Positions 7,521 through 16,421 of a DNA stretch of 40,583 nucleotides are shown here, one piece after another (positions within the stretch are counted from its first letter, which is position 1; every line of letters starts with the position of its first letter). A model generated the notes under the pieces. It was given only the letters and a program-made list of their open reading frames with translations. It was not told the DNA's origin and did not search any database. The translations under genes were made by a program, and so were the position numbers. Source of the DNA: Actinomycetes bacterium (lineage in GTDB: Bacteria > Actinomycetota > JAICYB01); assembly GCA_025934435.1 (NCBI GenBank), contig JAICYB010000028.1:1-40583 (forward strand), read 5' to 3'.

Positions 7521-10500
7521 GCGCCAGGTCCACGATCTCCTCTTGTTCCTGCGAGTGGATCGTCTTGCTGCCGACGGCAGGCGAGCCGCTCCCCGGACGC
7601 GAGATGAGCTCGATCGTGCACTCGTGCTGTTGCATCCGCTGGAAGAAGAACGTCCACGCTCCCATGTTGTCCGGCTCTTCCTGCACCCAGACGAGGTCCG
7701 CATCCGGGTACTTCGCGATCTCCGCGTCGACGGCGGTGTGCGGGAACGGGTAGAGCTGCTCCATCCGAACGATTGCGACGTTCTCGGCTTTGGTCTCGTT
7801 CCGACGCGCCATGAGGTCGACGGCGATCTTGCCCGTGCAGAAGAGCAGGCGGCGGACCTTCGACGGGTCGGGCGCCGCCGGATCGGACAGCACCTCCTCG
7901 AACGAACCTTGTGTCAGGTCGTCCCGGGCGCTGCGGGCCATCGGATGGCGGAGCAGGGACTTCGGCGTGAAAACGATGAGCGGTTTGCGCGCCGGCATGA
8001 ACATCTGCCGCCGAAGCAGATGGAAGTACTGCGAGGGCAACGTCGGATATGTCACCTGGATGTTGTCTTCCGCGCAAAGCGTGAGGAACCGCTCGATACG
8101 TGCGCTCGAGTGCTCGGGGCCTTGTCCCTCGTAGCCATGCGGGAGCAGCAGGACGAGTCCACTCGTCTGCCACCACTTGTCCTCGGACGCGACGACGTAC
8201 TGGTCGACGACGATCTGCGCACCGTTGACGAAGTCACCGAACTGCGCCTCCCACATCACGAGCGCGCTCGGGTCGGCAACCGAATACCCGTACTCGAACC
8301 CCATCGCCGCGTACTCCGACAGGAGCGAGTCGTAGATGAGGAGTCGTCCGCCCGTGCCCTCCTCGAGCTGGCGGAGCGGCGTGAACTCCGCTCCCGTGCG
8401 GTGGTCGATCAGGACCGCATGCCGCTGCGAGAACGTCCCGCGACGAGAGTCCTGTCCCGACAACCGGACCGTCTTCCCTTCGAGGATCAAAGATCCCCAC
8501 GCGAGCGACTCGCCGAGCGCCCAATCGATCTGGTCCGCGGCGAAATGGTCGAGCTCGCGTTCGCGCAGCTTCGCAAGCTTCGGGTGCGGCTCGAAGGCAT
8601 CGGGATAGTGACGGAGTGTCGTCACGATCTGGTCGAGCACCTCGAGTGACACGGCGGTCGTCAGGTGCGGACGAACACCCTTCGGCGGAAGCGGCGGGGG
8701 TGCTTTGACCTTCGACGGTGGCGCGGCGGCGCGCGTCTCGTCCAGTGCTTGTTCGAGCTTCGAGCGGAAATCATCGAGCGCCTTCTCGGCTTCGTCCAGC
8801 GTGATGTCGCCGCGGTTCACGAGCGCTTCGGTGTACAGCTTTCGGACGGAGCGATGTTCATCGATCCGCGCGTACATCAGCGGTTGCGTGAACGCCGGTT
8901 CGTCCGCTTCGTTGTGTCCCCAGCGGCGGTAGCACGTGAGGTCGACGACGACGTCCTTGTGGAACGCTTGGCGGAAGGCGAACGCGAGCTTCGTCACCCA
9001 GATGCACGCTTCGGGGTCGTCCCCGTTCACGTGGAAGATGGGGGCCTGGATCATCTTCGCGACGTCGGTCGCGTAGACGCTCGAGCGCGTCGACTCCGGG
9101 CCCGCCGTGAAGCCGACCAGGTTGTTCACGACGATGTGGACCGTCCCCCCGGTCCGGTAGCCGTGCAGCTGCGAGAGGTTCAGCGTCTCCTGGACGACCC
9201 CCTGCCCGGCGAAGGCGGCATCACCGTGGATGAGCACGGGGAGCACGCGATCGCGGAAGTCGTCGGTGGGGATGAGGTTCTGCTTCGCGCGCACCATGCC
9301 TTCGACGACGGGGTTCACCGCTTCGAGGTGCGAAGGGTTCGACGCCACCTCGACGGCGATCTGCCGCCCGTCGGGCGCTGTGTGCGTCCCGGCGGCGCCG
9401 AGGTGGTACATCACGTCGCCCGAACCTTGCGTCGATCTCGGATCGATGTCGCCCTCGAATCCGTGGAACGTCTCGACGTAACTCTTGCCGACGATGTTCG
9501 TGAGCACGTTGAGGCGCCCGCGATGCGCCATGCCCATCACCGCTTCGTCGTATCCGGCTTCCGTCGCCGCATCGAGCAGCGTCGCGAGCATGGGGATGAG
9601 GCTCTCGGCTCCTTCGAGCGAGAACCGTTTGTGGCCGACGAACTTCGTGTGCAGGAATCGCTCGAACGCCTCAGCGGCGTTCAAGCGGTCGAGCAGATGC
9701 AGCTTCTCCTCTCGGTCGACCTCGCGCTTCGCGCCTTCGACGCGCTCCTGGATCCAGCGCTTCTCGTCCGCTTCTTGGATGTGCATGAACTCGATGCCCA
9801 CGGTTCCGCAGTACGCGGCGCGCAGCACGTCGAGCACCTCGCGCAGGGTCGAGCGGTACTTCCCGGCGAACCCGTCCGTGTAGAAATCGCGGTCGAGATC
9901 CCACACGCCGAGGCCCCAGTACGCGGGGTCGAGCTCGATGTGACGCCGCGCCTCGTGGACGAGCGGATTGAGGTCGGCGATCAGGTGACCGCGGACCCGG
10001 TACATGTTGATCAACTGCAGGACGCGGCCGGCTTTGACGTCCGCAACGTCACCGCCGACGCCCGGGAGCCCGCCCGTGTCGCGCGACCAACGAACGGGTT
10101 CGTAGGGGATGTCGAGCGCGGAGAAGATCTCGTCGTAGAAACGATCCCCGCCGGACAGCAGCTTCTCGATGACGTCGAGGAACTCGCCGGACTCGGCGCC
10201 CTGGATGATGCGGTGGTCGTAGGTCGACGTCAGCGTCGTCACCTTGCCGACGCCGATCGCGGCAAGCGTCGCCGGATCCGTCCCTTTGTATTCCGTCGGG
10301 TAATCGATCGCGCCGGCCCCGATGATCGCGCCTTGACCGCTCATGAGACGCGGCACTGAGAGCACCGTCCCGATCATCCCGGGGTTCGTCAGCGTGACCG
10401 TTGTGCCGTCGAAGTCGTCCGGCGTGATCTTGCCCCCGCGGACCTTGCGGATGATCTCTTCGTACGACGCGTGGAAGCCGGCGAAATCGAGCGTGTCGGC

Positions 10501-11088
10501 GCCCTTGATGTTCGGGACCAGAAGCGTCCGCGAGCCGTCCTTTCGCTCGAGGTCGACGGCGAGTCCGAGATTGACGCTCTTGTGGCGGACGACGTGCGGC
10601 TTCCCGTCGATGGACTCGAAGCTCGCGTTGAGCGCGGGAACGGACTGCAGCGCACGCACGATCGCCCACCCGATGATGTGCGTGAAGCTGACTTTCCCGC
10701 CGCGGCTCCGCCGCAGATAGTCGTTGATGACGCGGCGGTTCTCCTCGAGGAGCTTCGCCGGGATGGTCCGCACGGACGTGGCCGTCGGGACGTGGAGGGA
10801 TTCCTCCATGTTCTTGACGATCGCCTGAGCCGGGCCCCGCAGCGGTACGGCGTCGCCCAGATCCGCGGGTTCCGGGGCCTTCGGTTGTGGCTTCGGCTCG
10901 GGCGCGGCCTCCGGCGCACGCGTCGCAGGAACGCTCTCACCTCGGGGTTTGTAGTCGTCGAAGAAGTCACGCCACGACTCGGACACCGAGGTCGGATCGG
11001 CTTTGTACTGCCGGTACATCTCGTCGACGAGCCAGTCGTTGGGCCCGAATTGGTCGTCCGTCACGTTCCCATCGTATTGCCCTCGCAC
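7507..11088 (-). CDS. kgd: Multifunctional 2-oxoglutarate decarboxylase / dehydrogenase E1-E2 fusion
   Basis: A 1193-residue fusion typical of actinobacteria. The N-terminal helix FGPNDWLVDEMYRQYK is the E1-type tether, followed by an Ala/Pro linker (50-80), the E2-like acyltransferase domain (about 83-310; KGADTLDFAGFHASYE, TLTNPGMIG, active-site STYDHRIIQG with DHR 291-293, no lipoyl domain), then the thiamine-diphosphate E1 domain (from ~350; MYRVRGHLIADLNPL, MGMAHRGRLNVL, HGDAAFAGQGVVQETLNLSQ) and the transketolase-like C-terminus. It decarboxylates 2-oxoglutarate and feeds the TCA cycle, working with E2/DlaT and Lpd encoded elsewhere. The GTG at 11088 has GAGGA 6-7 nt upstream; GTG 11064 is an alternative. 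That GAGGA lies in an inverted repeat (11093-11116). Confidence 0.96.
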   Translation of the reverse strand: MRGQYDGNVTDDQFGPNDWLVDEMYRQYKADPTSVSESWRDFFDDYKPRGESVPATRAPEAAPEPKPQPKAPEPADLGDAVPLRGPAQAIVKNMEESLHVPTATSVRTIPAKLLEENRRVINDYLRRSRGGKVSFTHIIGWAIVRALQSVPALNASFESIDGKPHVVRHKSVNLGLAVDLERKDGSRTLLVPNIKGADTLDFAGFHASYEEIIRKVRGGKITPDDFDGTTVTLTNPGMIGTVLSVPRLMSGQGAIIGAGAIDYPTEYKGTDPATLAAIGVGKVTTLTSTYDHRIIQGAESGEFLDVIEKLLSGGDRFYDEIFSALDIPYEPVRWSRDTGGLPGVGGDVADVKAGRVLQLINMYRVRGHLIADLNPLVHEARRHIELDPAYWGLGVWDLDRDFYTDGFAGKYRSTLREVLDVLRAAYCGTVGIEFMHIQEADEKRWIQERVEGAKREVDREEKLHLLDRLNAAEAFERFLHTKFVGHKRFSLEGAESLIPMLATLLDAATEAGYDEAVMGMAHRGRLNVLTNIVGKSYVETFHGFEGDIDPRSTQGSGDVMYHLGAAGTHTAPDGRQIAVEVASNPSHLEAVNPVVEGMVRAKQNLIPTDDFRDRVLPVLIHGDAAFAGQGVVQETLNLSQLHGYRTGGTVHIVVNNLVGFTAGPESTRSSVYATDVAKMIQAPIFHVNGDDPEACIWVTKLAFAFRQAFHKDVVVDLTCYRRWGHNEADEPAFTQPLMYARIDEHRSVRKLYTEALVNRGDITLDEAEKALDDFRSKLEQALDETRAAAPPSKVKAPPPLPPKGVRPHLTTAVSLEVLDQIVTTLRHYPDAFEPHPKLAKLRERELDHFAADQIDWALGESLAWGSLILEGKTVRLSGQDSRRGTFSQRHAVLIDHRTGAEFTPLRQLEEGTGGRLLIYDSLLSEYAAMGFEYGYSVADPSALVMWEAQFGDFVNGAQIVVDQYVVASEDKWWQTSGLVLLLPHGYEGQGPEHSSARIERFLTLCAEDNIQVTYPTLPSQYFHLLRRQMFMPARKPLIVFTPKSLLRHPMARSARDDLTQGSFEEVLSDPAAPDPSKVRRLLFCTGKIAVDLMARRNETKAENVAIVRMEQLYPFPHTAVDAEIAKYPDADLVWVQEEPDNMGAWTFFFQRMQQHECTIELISRPGSGSPAVGSKTIHSQEQEEIVDLALAQD

Positions 11089-11092
11089 GGCT

Positions 11093-11116
11093 CGTCCTCA
11101 ATCGCCGCCGAGGACG
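11093..11116. repeat. Inverted repeat covering the kgd ribosome-binding site
   Basis: CGTCCTC (11093-11099) and GAGGACG (11110-11116) form a perfect 7-bp dyad with a 10-nt loop in the 67-bp gap between divergent genes. In the kgd transcript the 3' arm is the GAGGACG that contains the Shine-Dalgarno sequence, so folding would hide it. Confidence 0.45.
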
Positions 11117-11155
11117 GCCGATTCGAACCCGATAACCAAATAGCCGGAGGGGCTC

Positions 11156-11809
11156 ATGAAGCAGGTTTGGGAACGTCTGTCGAACGCGTCCGCAACCATG
11201 CGGAAGCCGCGCGCAGTGGCCGTCGCGCTCATCCTCGCGTCGATGCTGTCTGTCACGGGTGGCGTGGCGCTCGGTGTGCAGGCGATGGGCAGCCACATCG
11301 CCAAGCAGGTCTTCGGGACGGGTTCGTCCCAGCAGGTTCTCGACCGGATCTCACAGAAGGTCGTCGACAAGCTGACGAAGAAGGGCGGCACGCTCGACGC
11401 CGCGAAGAGCCAGCTCGTCGGCAACCTGACGAACATCGCCGGCAAGAAGCTCGACGGCGTCAACCCGGCGTCGCTGCTCTCCGACGTCAAGAGCAAGGTC
11501 GAAGCAGCGGGCCTCGACAAGATCCAAGGCATCGACACGAACCAGATCGTCGATCAGGTCACGCAAGCAGTGATCGCGACGGTCGAGCAGCGCGTCAACC
11601 AGATCGATCTCGCGTCGATGGCGAAGAACCTCGTCGGCTCGGTGAACATAAACAAGCTCGTCGAAGACCAACTGAACAAGATCGACCTCAACGCGATCGT
11701 CACGAAGGCCGTCGACGACGCGGCGAACAAGGCCGTCCAGTCCTACATGAACGGAAGCTCGAGCTCCAGCAGCAACAATCCGCTGTCGCTCCTGTTCGGA
11801 GGACGCTAG
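11156..11809 (+). CDS. Secreted or membrane-anchored helical repeat protein, function unknown
   Basis: I do not recognise this 217-residue protein. A basic N-terminus is followed by one hydrophobic segment (AVAVALILASMLSVTGGVAL, about 20-39) that is either an uncleaved anchor or a signal peptide. The rest is predicted amphipathic helix, low in aromatic residues and without cysteines, with loosely repeated units that begin with Ile-Asp/Asn: GIDTNQIVDQV, QIDLASMAKNLV, NINKLVEDQLN, KIDLNAIVTKAV (about 120-190). The end is a Ser/Asn-rich stretch. The ATG at 11156 has GGAGG 6 nt upstream. Its TAG overlaps the stop codon of the convergent LLM gene by three bases. The repeat pattern suggests a coiled or solenoid-like extracellular protein; nothing points to an enzyme. 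Confidence 0.75.
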   Translation: MKQVWERLSNASATMRKPRAVAVALILASMLSVTGGVALGVQAMGSHIAKQVFGTGSSQQVLDRISQKVVDKLTKKGGTLDAAKSQLVGNLTNIAGKKLDGVNPASLLSDVKSKVEAAGLDKIQGIDTNQIVDQVTQAVIATVEQRVNQIDLASMAKNLVGSVNINKLVEDQLNKIDLNAIVTKAVDDAANKAVQSYMNGSSSSSSNNPLSLLFGGR

Positions 11810-12738
11810 ACCTTTCCCGCGACCTCAGCGGCCACAAGCCTTGCGTGCTCGAGGTCGCTGAGGTCGAGGAATTGCAGGTAGACCCGCGTCGCGCCGGTCT
11901 GGGCGATCTGCTGCAGTTTCGAGACGGCTTCGTCCGGCGTTCCGGCCACACCTCCGGCGCGCAACTCGTCGGGCGCGCGGCCGATCGCTTCGGCCCTCTT
12001 CACGAACTCGGCTTCGTCCGAGCCGACGCACACGACCTGCGCCGTCGAAAGGACGATCGACTCCGGGTCTCGCCCGTCCTTCTCGCACATCTGCTTCACC
12101 GTCTTGAATCGATCCTCGACGAGGTTGAGCGGCGCGAACGCGACGTTGTACTCGTCCGCATAACGCGCGGCGAGTCGCGGCGTCCGTTTCGGACCGAAGC
12201 CACCGATGATGATCGGCGGGTGCGGCTTCTGCTTCGGCTTCGGTAGCGCCGGCGAATCCTTCACCGTGTAGTGCTTGCCTTCGAAGGAGAACGTTTCGCC
12301 TTCCGGGGTCGTCCACATCCCGCGGATGATCTCGAGCTGTTCACGAAGACGCTCGAACCGTTCATTGAAGGACGAACCGAACGGGATGCCGTACGCGGTG
12401 TGCTCGGTTTCGTACCAACCCGCGCCGATCCCCAGATCGACTCGTCCGCCGGACATCTCGTCCACCTCGGCGACGGAAACCGCGAACGGACCGGGCAGCC
12501 GGAACGTCGCCGACGTCACGAGCGTGCCGAGACGGATACGCGACGTCTCGCGGGCCAGGCCGGCGAGCGTGATCCATGCGTCGGTCGGACCGGGACGGCC
12601 GTCGACGCCTCCCATCTTCAGGTAGTGGTCGGAACGGAAGAACGCGTCGTAGCCGAGCTCTTCGGCCGCTTTCGCCCACTGCAGGAGCGTGTCGTAGCTC
12701 GCGCCTTGCTGCGGTTCCGTGAAGATGCGGAGATCCAT
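11806..12738 (-). CDS. LLM-class (probably F420-dependent) oxidoreductase
   Basis: A 310-residue luciferase-like TIM barrel. MDLRIFTEPQ at strand 1, AKAAEELGYDAFFRSDHYLK (the acidic/His substrate-side motif), RIRLGTLVTSATFRLPGPFA, RVDLGIGAGWYETEHTAYGI and the C-terminal AGTPDEAVSKLQQIA are characteristic of actinobacterial LLM enzymes that mostly use coenzyme F420, some FMN. The particular reaction is unknown. ATG 12738 is preferred over upstream in-frame codons because barrel strand 1 starts here and a TAACCT -10 box lies 7 nt upstream; that box overlaps the stop codon of the FG-GAP gene. It may also be read through from thiGH and the FG-GAP gene on the same strand. Confidence 0.88.
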   Translation of the reverse strand: MDLRIFTEPQQGASYDTLLQWAKAAEELGYDAFFRSDHYLKMGGVDGRPGPTDAWITLAGLARETSRIRLGTLVTSATFRLPGPFAVSVAEVDEMSGGRVDLGIGAGWYETEHTAYGIPFGSSFNERFERLREQLEIIRGMWTTPEGETFSFEGKHYTVKDSPALPKPKQKPHPPIIIGGFGPKRTPRLAARYADEYNVAFAPLNLVEDRFKTVKQMCEKDGRDPESIVLSTAQVVCVGSDEAEFVKRAEAIGRAPDELRAGGVAGTPDEAVSKLQQIAQTGATRVYLQFLDLSDLEHARLVAAEVAGKV

Positions 12739-12745
12739 GGCTCGG

Positions 12746-12751
12746 AGGTTA
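12746..12751 (-). promoter_or_regulatory. -10 box of a likely leaderless promoter for the LLM gene
   Basis: On the minus strand TAACCT ends 7 nt before ATG 12738. Its TAA is also the stop codon of the upstream FG-GAP gene. Confidence 0.4.
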
Positions 12752-14368
12752 CCCGAGCGCCGCGCCCCACTGATCGCCCGCATGCGCCTCGCCGGGAACG
12801 TTCGTCGATCCCGCTCCGATCGCCCGCACGCCCGTCGACGTGATCCCGGTGGCGGAACCGAGCATCGCGACGACGTCGCCCTGTCCGTTCTCGCCCGGCA
12901 CACCGATCACGAGATCGAAGATTCCGTCGTCGTTGTAGTCGCCCGACGCGAGCGCGGCGCCGAAGTGGTCGCCGTCCTCGCCGTGGCCGCCGGCGCTGCT
13001 CCCGCCTTGGTGCCAGAGCTGGCTGTCACGTACGGCGGACGAGTCGAGTCCCGCGGACGAACCGTAGATCACGTTGATCGCGCCATCGTCCGTCGCTTGC
13101 TGATCGTCGAACGGCGCACCGATGGCGAGATCGCCCGTGCCGTCGCCGTCGAAGTCGGCCGCCGTCAGCGACGCGCCGAAGTCGTCGTTGGCGTTCGCTT
13201 GGTCGAGGATGCCCGGCGAGTTCTGCGTCCAGAGCTGATCGTTCGCCGACGAGATCACGTGCGACGTCGGATCCCCGTACAGCACGTTCACCGCACCGGC
13301 GTTCGTCACGCCACTCACGTCCGCGAACGGGATCCCGACCGCGAGGTCGGCCGCTCCGTCGCCGTTGAAGTCCGCCGTCGCGAGCGACGCGCCGAAGTTG
13401 TCACCGGCCGACGACGTGCCTTGCACGTGACGCTGCCCCGGGAACCAGAGCTGGTTGCCGCCGGACTTCAGGCCGCTCGTGTTGGAGTAGACGATCTGCA
13501 CGACACCCTCGTTGCGTTCGTGCCCGAAGATCCCTTCACCGGGAACGCCGATCGCGAGCGCGTCGCGACCAACGCCGCCGAAGTCGCCGGCGGCAAGAGC
13601 CGCGCCGAACCGGTCACCCCCCTCGGGGTGGCCCTGCAAGCGCCCGAAATGCGTGCGGCCTTGATGCCAGCGCTGCGCGCCTGCCGCACCGAGTCCGGTT
13701 CCCGATCCGTAGATCACGGTGACGCTGCCGCCTTGCGCGGCGTCCTTCAACCCTTCGGTCGGAGCGCCGATCGCGAGATCCGCTTTCCCGTCGCCGTTGA
13801 AGTCACCCGAAGCGAGCGCGGCACCGAATCCGTTTCCGGGACGTGACACGCCGGGGATACCGGTAGAGTTCTGCGTCCAGAGTTGGTTGCCGGTCGCCGT
13901 CAGCCCACTCGCGCTGCCGTAGATCACGTTGACACCGCCGGCGTGCTTGTGTCCGCTCACGTTGTCGCCGTACGCGCCGATCGCGAGATCGGCTTTTCCA
14001 TCGCCGTTGAAATCGCCGGCGACGAGACATCCGCCGAACTTGTCGCCGGAGTGCGGCCTACCGAGAAGATCACCCGCGCCGTTCGTGTGCTTCGGGCCTT
14101 GGAACCACAGTTGCGGAGCGGGAGTGTTCGCCGTGTCGAGGCCGGCCGGACCCCCGTAGAACACGTTCACGACACCGGCGTTCGGCACCGTGTCGCTGTC
14201 GCCGAACGGAGCGCCAACGGCCGCGTCCATGTAGCCGTCGCCGTTGAAGTCGCCCGAGATCCCGGCCGAACACCCGCCCCGGGCGAGCGTGGCGGCGTCC
14301 GCGTGCGGAGCAAGGGTCACGAGCGAAGCCACGAGCGCCACCAGGGTTACGAGCACGAGCCGCCGCAC
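12749..14368 (-). CDS. Secreted seven-bladed FG-GAP (integrin alpha-like) beta-propeller protein
   Basis: A 539-residue exported protein. VRRLVLVTLVALVASLVTLA with PHADA is a clear signal peptide with an Ala-x-Ala cleavage site near residue 25. The mature chain has seven FG-GAP units, each with a calcium loop of the D-x-[ND]-x-D-G-x-x-D type followed by [LA]-[AV]-[IV]-G: GDFNGDGYMDAAVGAP, GDFNGDGKADLAIGAY, a second GDFNGDGKADLAIGAP, GDFGGVGRDALAIGVP, ADFNGDGAADLAVGIP, ADFDGDGTGDLAIGAP and GDYNDDGIFDLVIGVP. Seven units make one closed propeller. The fourth has lost most Ca ligands (GDFGGVGRD). These proteins are extracellular and often bind ligands or matrix. The GTG at 14368 opens the signal peptide and is 35 nt downstream of thiH. 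Confidence 0.85.
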   Translation of the reverse strand: MRRLVLVTLVALVASLVTLAPHADAATLARGGCSAGISGDFNGDGYMDAAVGAPFGDSDTVPNAGVVNVFYGGPAGLDTANTPAPQLWFQGPKHTNGAGDLLGRPHSGDKFGGCLVAGDFNGDGKADLAIGAYGDNVSGHKHAGGVNVIYGSASGLTATGNQLWTQNSTGIPGVSRPGNGFGAALASGDFNGDGKADLAIGAPTEGLKDAAQGGSVTVIYGSGTGLGAAGAQRWHQGRTHFGRLQGHPEGGDRFGAALAAGDFGGVGRDALAIGVPGEGIFGHERNEGVVQIVYSNTSGLKSGGNQLWFPGQRHVQGTSSAGDNFGASLATADFNGDGAADLAVGIPFADVSGVTNAGAVNVLYGDPTSHVISSANDQLWTQNSPGILDQANANDDFGASLTAADFDGDGTGDLAIGAPFDDQQATDDGAINVIYGSSAGLDSSAVRDSQLWHQGGSSAGGHGEDGDHFGAALASGDYNDDGIFDLVIGVPGENGQGDVVAMLGSATGITSTGVRAIGAGSTNVPGEAHAGDQWGAALG

Positions 14369-14403
14369 GGGCCCAGTGTTCCACGGCTTTCGACGCGGTG
14401 GGG

Positions 14404-15510
14404 CTAGAAGCGGTTCCCGCTGGTCGCGCGGCGGAAAACCGGGCTCGCGTCCTTCCAGATCGGGTCGAAGCCGGACGCCTCCAGCGACGCGCGGACGTCC
14501 GCCGGGGTGCGCTCGTCGGAGATCTTGAACTGCTCCTCGGCTCCGCCCGGATCGCTGTAGCCGCCGGGCTCCGTCCGCGAACCCGCGGACATGTGCGTGA
14601 CGCCGAGGTGCGCGAGCCCATCCCGGAGCCGCGCCGGTTCGCGCGTCGAGAGGACGATGCCGACATCCGGGAGCGCGAGCCGAAGCGCACAGATCGCGAG
14701 CACGAACTGCGCGTCGGTCACGACTTGCGGCGGTTGCTCGAATCCCGCCGCCGGTTCGAGCCTCGGTAGCGCGACGGTGAGATCGCTTCGCCACCACGTC
14801 TTGAGCCCATAGCGCGCGTGCGCGACGAGCGCGAGCACCTCCCACCGCCAGTTGTCGTTCAGACCGAGCAATGTCCCGAGACCGATGCGACGCATACCGG
14901 CGCGCGCGGCGCGGTCCGGCGCGTCGAAACGCCAGTCGTAATGCTTCTTCGGGCCCTTCAGGTGGAACTCGGGATAGCGGCGCGGGTCGTAGCATTCCTG
15001 GTACACGACGAGCCCGTCGCATCCGCCGTCGACGAAGCGCGCGTACGTCGGTTCGTCCCACACCTGCACTTCGACGGAGACGTCGGCGATCTCGGCCGCG
15101 GCCGCTTCGATGCAAGCAGCGATGTAATCGGCGCTGACGTGCTTCGGATGCTCGCCGGCGACGAGCAGGACGTGGCGGAACCCGAGGTGCTTCAGGTAAC
15201 GCGTCTCGGTCGCAACCTGCGCGGGCGTCAGCGTCTTACGGACGATGTCGCGGTTCCACACCTGGAACCCGCAATACGTGCACGCGGAAACGCACTCGTT
15301 CGACAGATAGAGCGGCGCGAACATGTGCATCGTCCGGCCGAAGCGTCTGATCGTTTCCTGCTGGGCGCGCCGTGCGATGTCTTCGATCCGGTGCTCCGCG
15401 CGCAGGAGCGCGGCAACGTCTTCGAGCCGGCTTCCCGTGAGCGCGCGATCGATGTCGGCGTCCGTCGGCTGCCACGCACTCAGCTCGTCGAACAGCGCGA
15501 GATCAATCAT
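14404..15510 (-). CDS. thiH: 2-iminoacetate synthase ThiH (radical SAM tyrosine lyase)
   Basis: A 368-residue radical SAM enzyme, the usual ThiH length. The CxxxCxxC cluster motif is [12 protein letters not shown] (about 72-83), with [10 protein letters not shown] just before it. [49 protein letters not shown] and IGLGTLLGL are characteristic of ThiH rather than of the related biotin synthase. It cleaves tyrosine to dehydroglycine for thiazole synthesis. The ATG overlaps the end of thiG by 8 nt. Anaerobe-type ThiH instead of the oxidase ThiO is notable, since many actinobacteria use ThiO. No thiS sulfur-carrier gene is present in the window. Confidence 0.92.
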   Translation of the reverse strand: MIDLALFDELSAWQPTDADIDRALTGSRLEDVAALLRAEHRIEDIARRAQQETIRRFGRTMHMFAPLYLSNECVSACTYCGFQVWNRDIVRKTLTPAQVATETRYLKHLGFRHVLLVAGEHPKHVSADYIAACIEAAAAEIADVSVEVQVWDEPTYARFVDGGCDGLVVYQECYDPRRYPEFHLKGPKKHYDWRFDAPDRAARAGMRRIGLGTLLGLNDNWRWEVLALVAHARYGLKTWWRSDLTVALPRLEPAAGFEQPPQVVTDAQFVLAICALRLALPDVGIVLSTREPARLRDGLAHLGVTHMSAGSRTEPGGYSDPGGAEEQFKISDERTPADVRASLEASGFDPIWKDASPVFRRATSGNRF

Positions 15511-16321
15511 CGAGGAAACCGGTGAGCGGGGACGAAGCCCTCGCCGCACCCGCTGCCGGAAGGCCGGCGAGGTATGCGCGCCGTCCAGCTTCGACGGCAA
15601 GGCGGAACGCATGCGCGATCTCGATCGGATCTCGCGCCGTCGCGATCGCGGTGTTGACGAGTACGGCGTCCGCACCGAGCTCGAGCGCGTCCGCCGCGTG
15701 CGACGGCGCGCCGATGCCGGCATCCACGACGACGGGTACCGACGACATCGCGACGATCGCCTCGATGCCGTCGCGGGTGCGCAGACCCTTGTTCGAACCG
15801 ATCCAAGAACCGAGTGGCATGACGGTTGCGCAACCGACCTCTTCGAGCCGCTTGGCGAGGATCGGATCGGCGCCGATGTACGGCAGGACGACGAAGCCCT
15901 CATCGACGAGCTGCTCGGCCGCCTTCGCGGTCTCGATCGGGTCCGGCAGGAGATACCGCGGTTCCGGCGTGACTTCGAGCTTGATCCACGTCCGCCCGTC
16001 CGGGGCGTTCAGTCCCGCGGCGCGCGCGAGCCGAGCGAGACGGAGGGCCTCGCCGGCATCGGCAGCGCCGGACGTGTTCGGCATGAGGACGAAGCGCTCG
16101 CGGTCGAGGTGATCGAGGATGTCCTCACCCTCGGGGGCGTCGAGGTCGACGCGGCGAAGGGCGACGGTGACGAGTTCCGTGCCGCTCGCCTCGAGCGCCT
16201 TCGCCATCACCGGTCCGGACGAGAACTTGCCCGTGCCGGTGATCAAGCGCGAGGAGAACTCGTGACCCGCGATGATCAGTGGATCTTCGGTTGTGCTCTT
16301 TGCGATCTCGCTTCGCTGCAT
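15503..16321 (-). CDS. thiG: Thiazole synthase ThiG
   Basis: A 272-residue TIM-barrel enzyme that condenses 1-deoxyxylulose 5-phosphate, dehydroglycine and ThiS-thiocarboxylate into thiamine thiazole phosphate. [13 protein letters not shown] (strand 1), [16 protein letters not shown] with the Schiff-base lysine, [32 protein letters not shown] and [15 protein letters not shown] (phosphate loop) are all present. The ATG lies 4 nt after the TPP riboswitch; the only ribosome site, AGGGAG, is inside the aptamer's last helix. Start [15 protein letters not shown] is a little longer than typical ThiG. It overlaps thiH by 8 nt, so the pair is one translational unit. Confidence 0.95.
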   Translation of the reverse strand: MQRSEIAKSTTEDPLIIAGHEFSSRLITGTGKFSSGPVMAKALEASGTELVTVALRRVDLDAPEGEDILDHLDRERFVLMPNTSGAADAGEALRLARLARAAGLNAPDGRTWIKLEVTPEPRYLLPDPIETAKAAEQLVDEGFVVLPYIGADPILAKRLEEVGCATVMPLGSWIGSNKGLRTRDGIEAIVAMSSVPVVVDAGIGAPSHAADALELGADAVLVNTAIATARDPIEIAHAFRLAVEAGRRAYLAGLPAAGAARASSPLTGFLDD

Positions 16322-16324
16322 CGT

Positions 16325-16421
16325 GTCCGACTCCCTTCGCGCGTCTCACCGCGATCAGGTTCGAGGGGTCGCCTCGCGGCCTCTCAGTCCGGATGCCGTT
16401 CCCCGGACTCCCCCGTCGGTC
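16325..16421 (-). promoter_or_regulatory. TPP (thiamine pyrophosphate) riboswitch
   Basis: Reading the minus strand, the conserved THI-box parts occur in order: CCGACGGGGGAGTCC, CTGAGAGG (16387-16380), GACCCCTCGAACCTGATC (ending 16353), then GCGAAGGGAGTCGG. P1 forms between GACCGAC (16421-16415) and GTCGGAC (16331-16325) with one mismatch. The AGGGAG at 16336-16331 is both part of the conserved aptamer 3' side and the only Shine-Dalgarno sequence for thiG, 9 nt from its ATG. TPP binding should therefore block translation directly, without an expression platform. Confidence 0.93.

Noticed and set aside
7507..11088. Long plus-strand open frames opposite kgd (for example 8665-10359)
   Set aside because: They are antisense frames of a GC-rich gene with low-complexity Arg/Val-rich translations and no family signal.
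11115..11150. tRNA T-arm-like GGGTTCGAATC on the minus strand
   Set aside because: The flanking bases do not form the T-stem, and no acceptor or anticodon arm follows; it lies in the gap between kgd and the 11156 gene.
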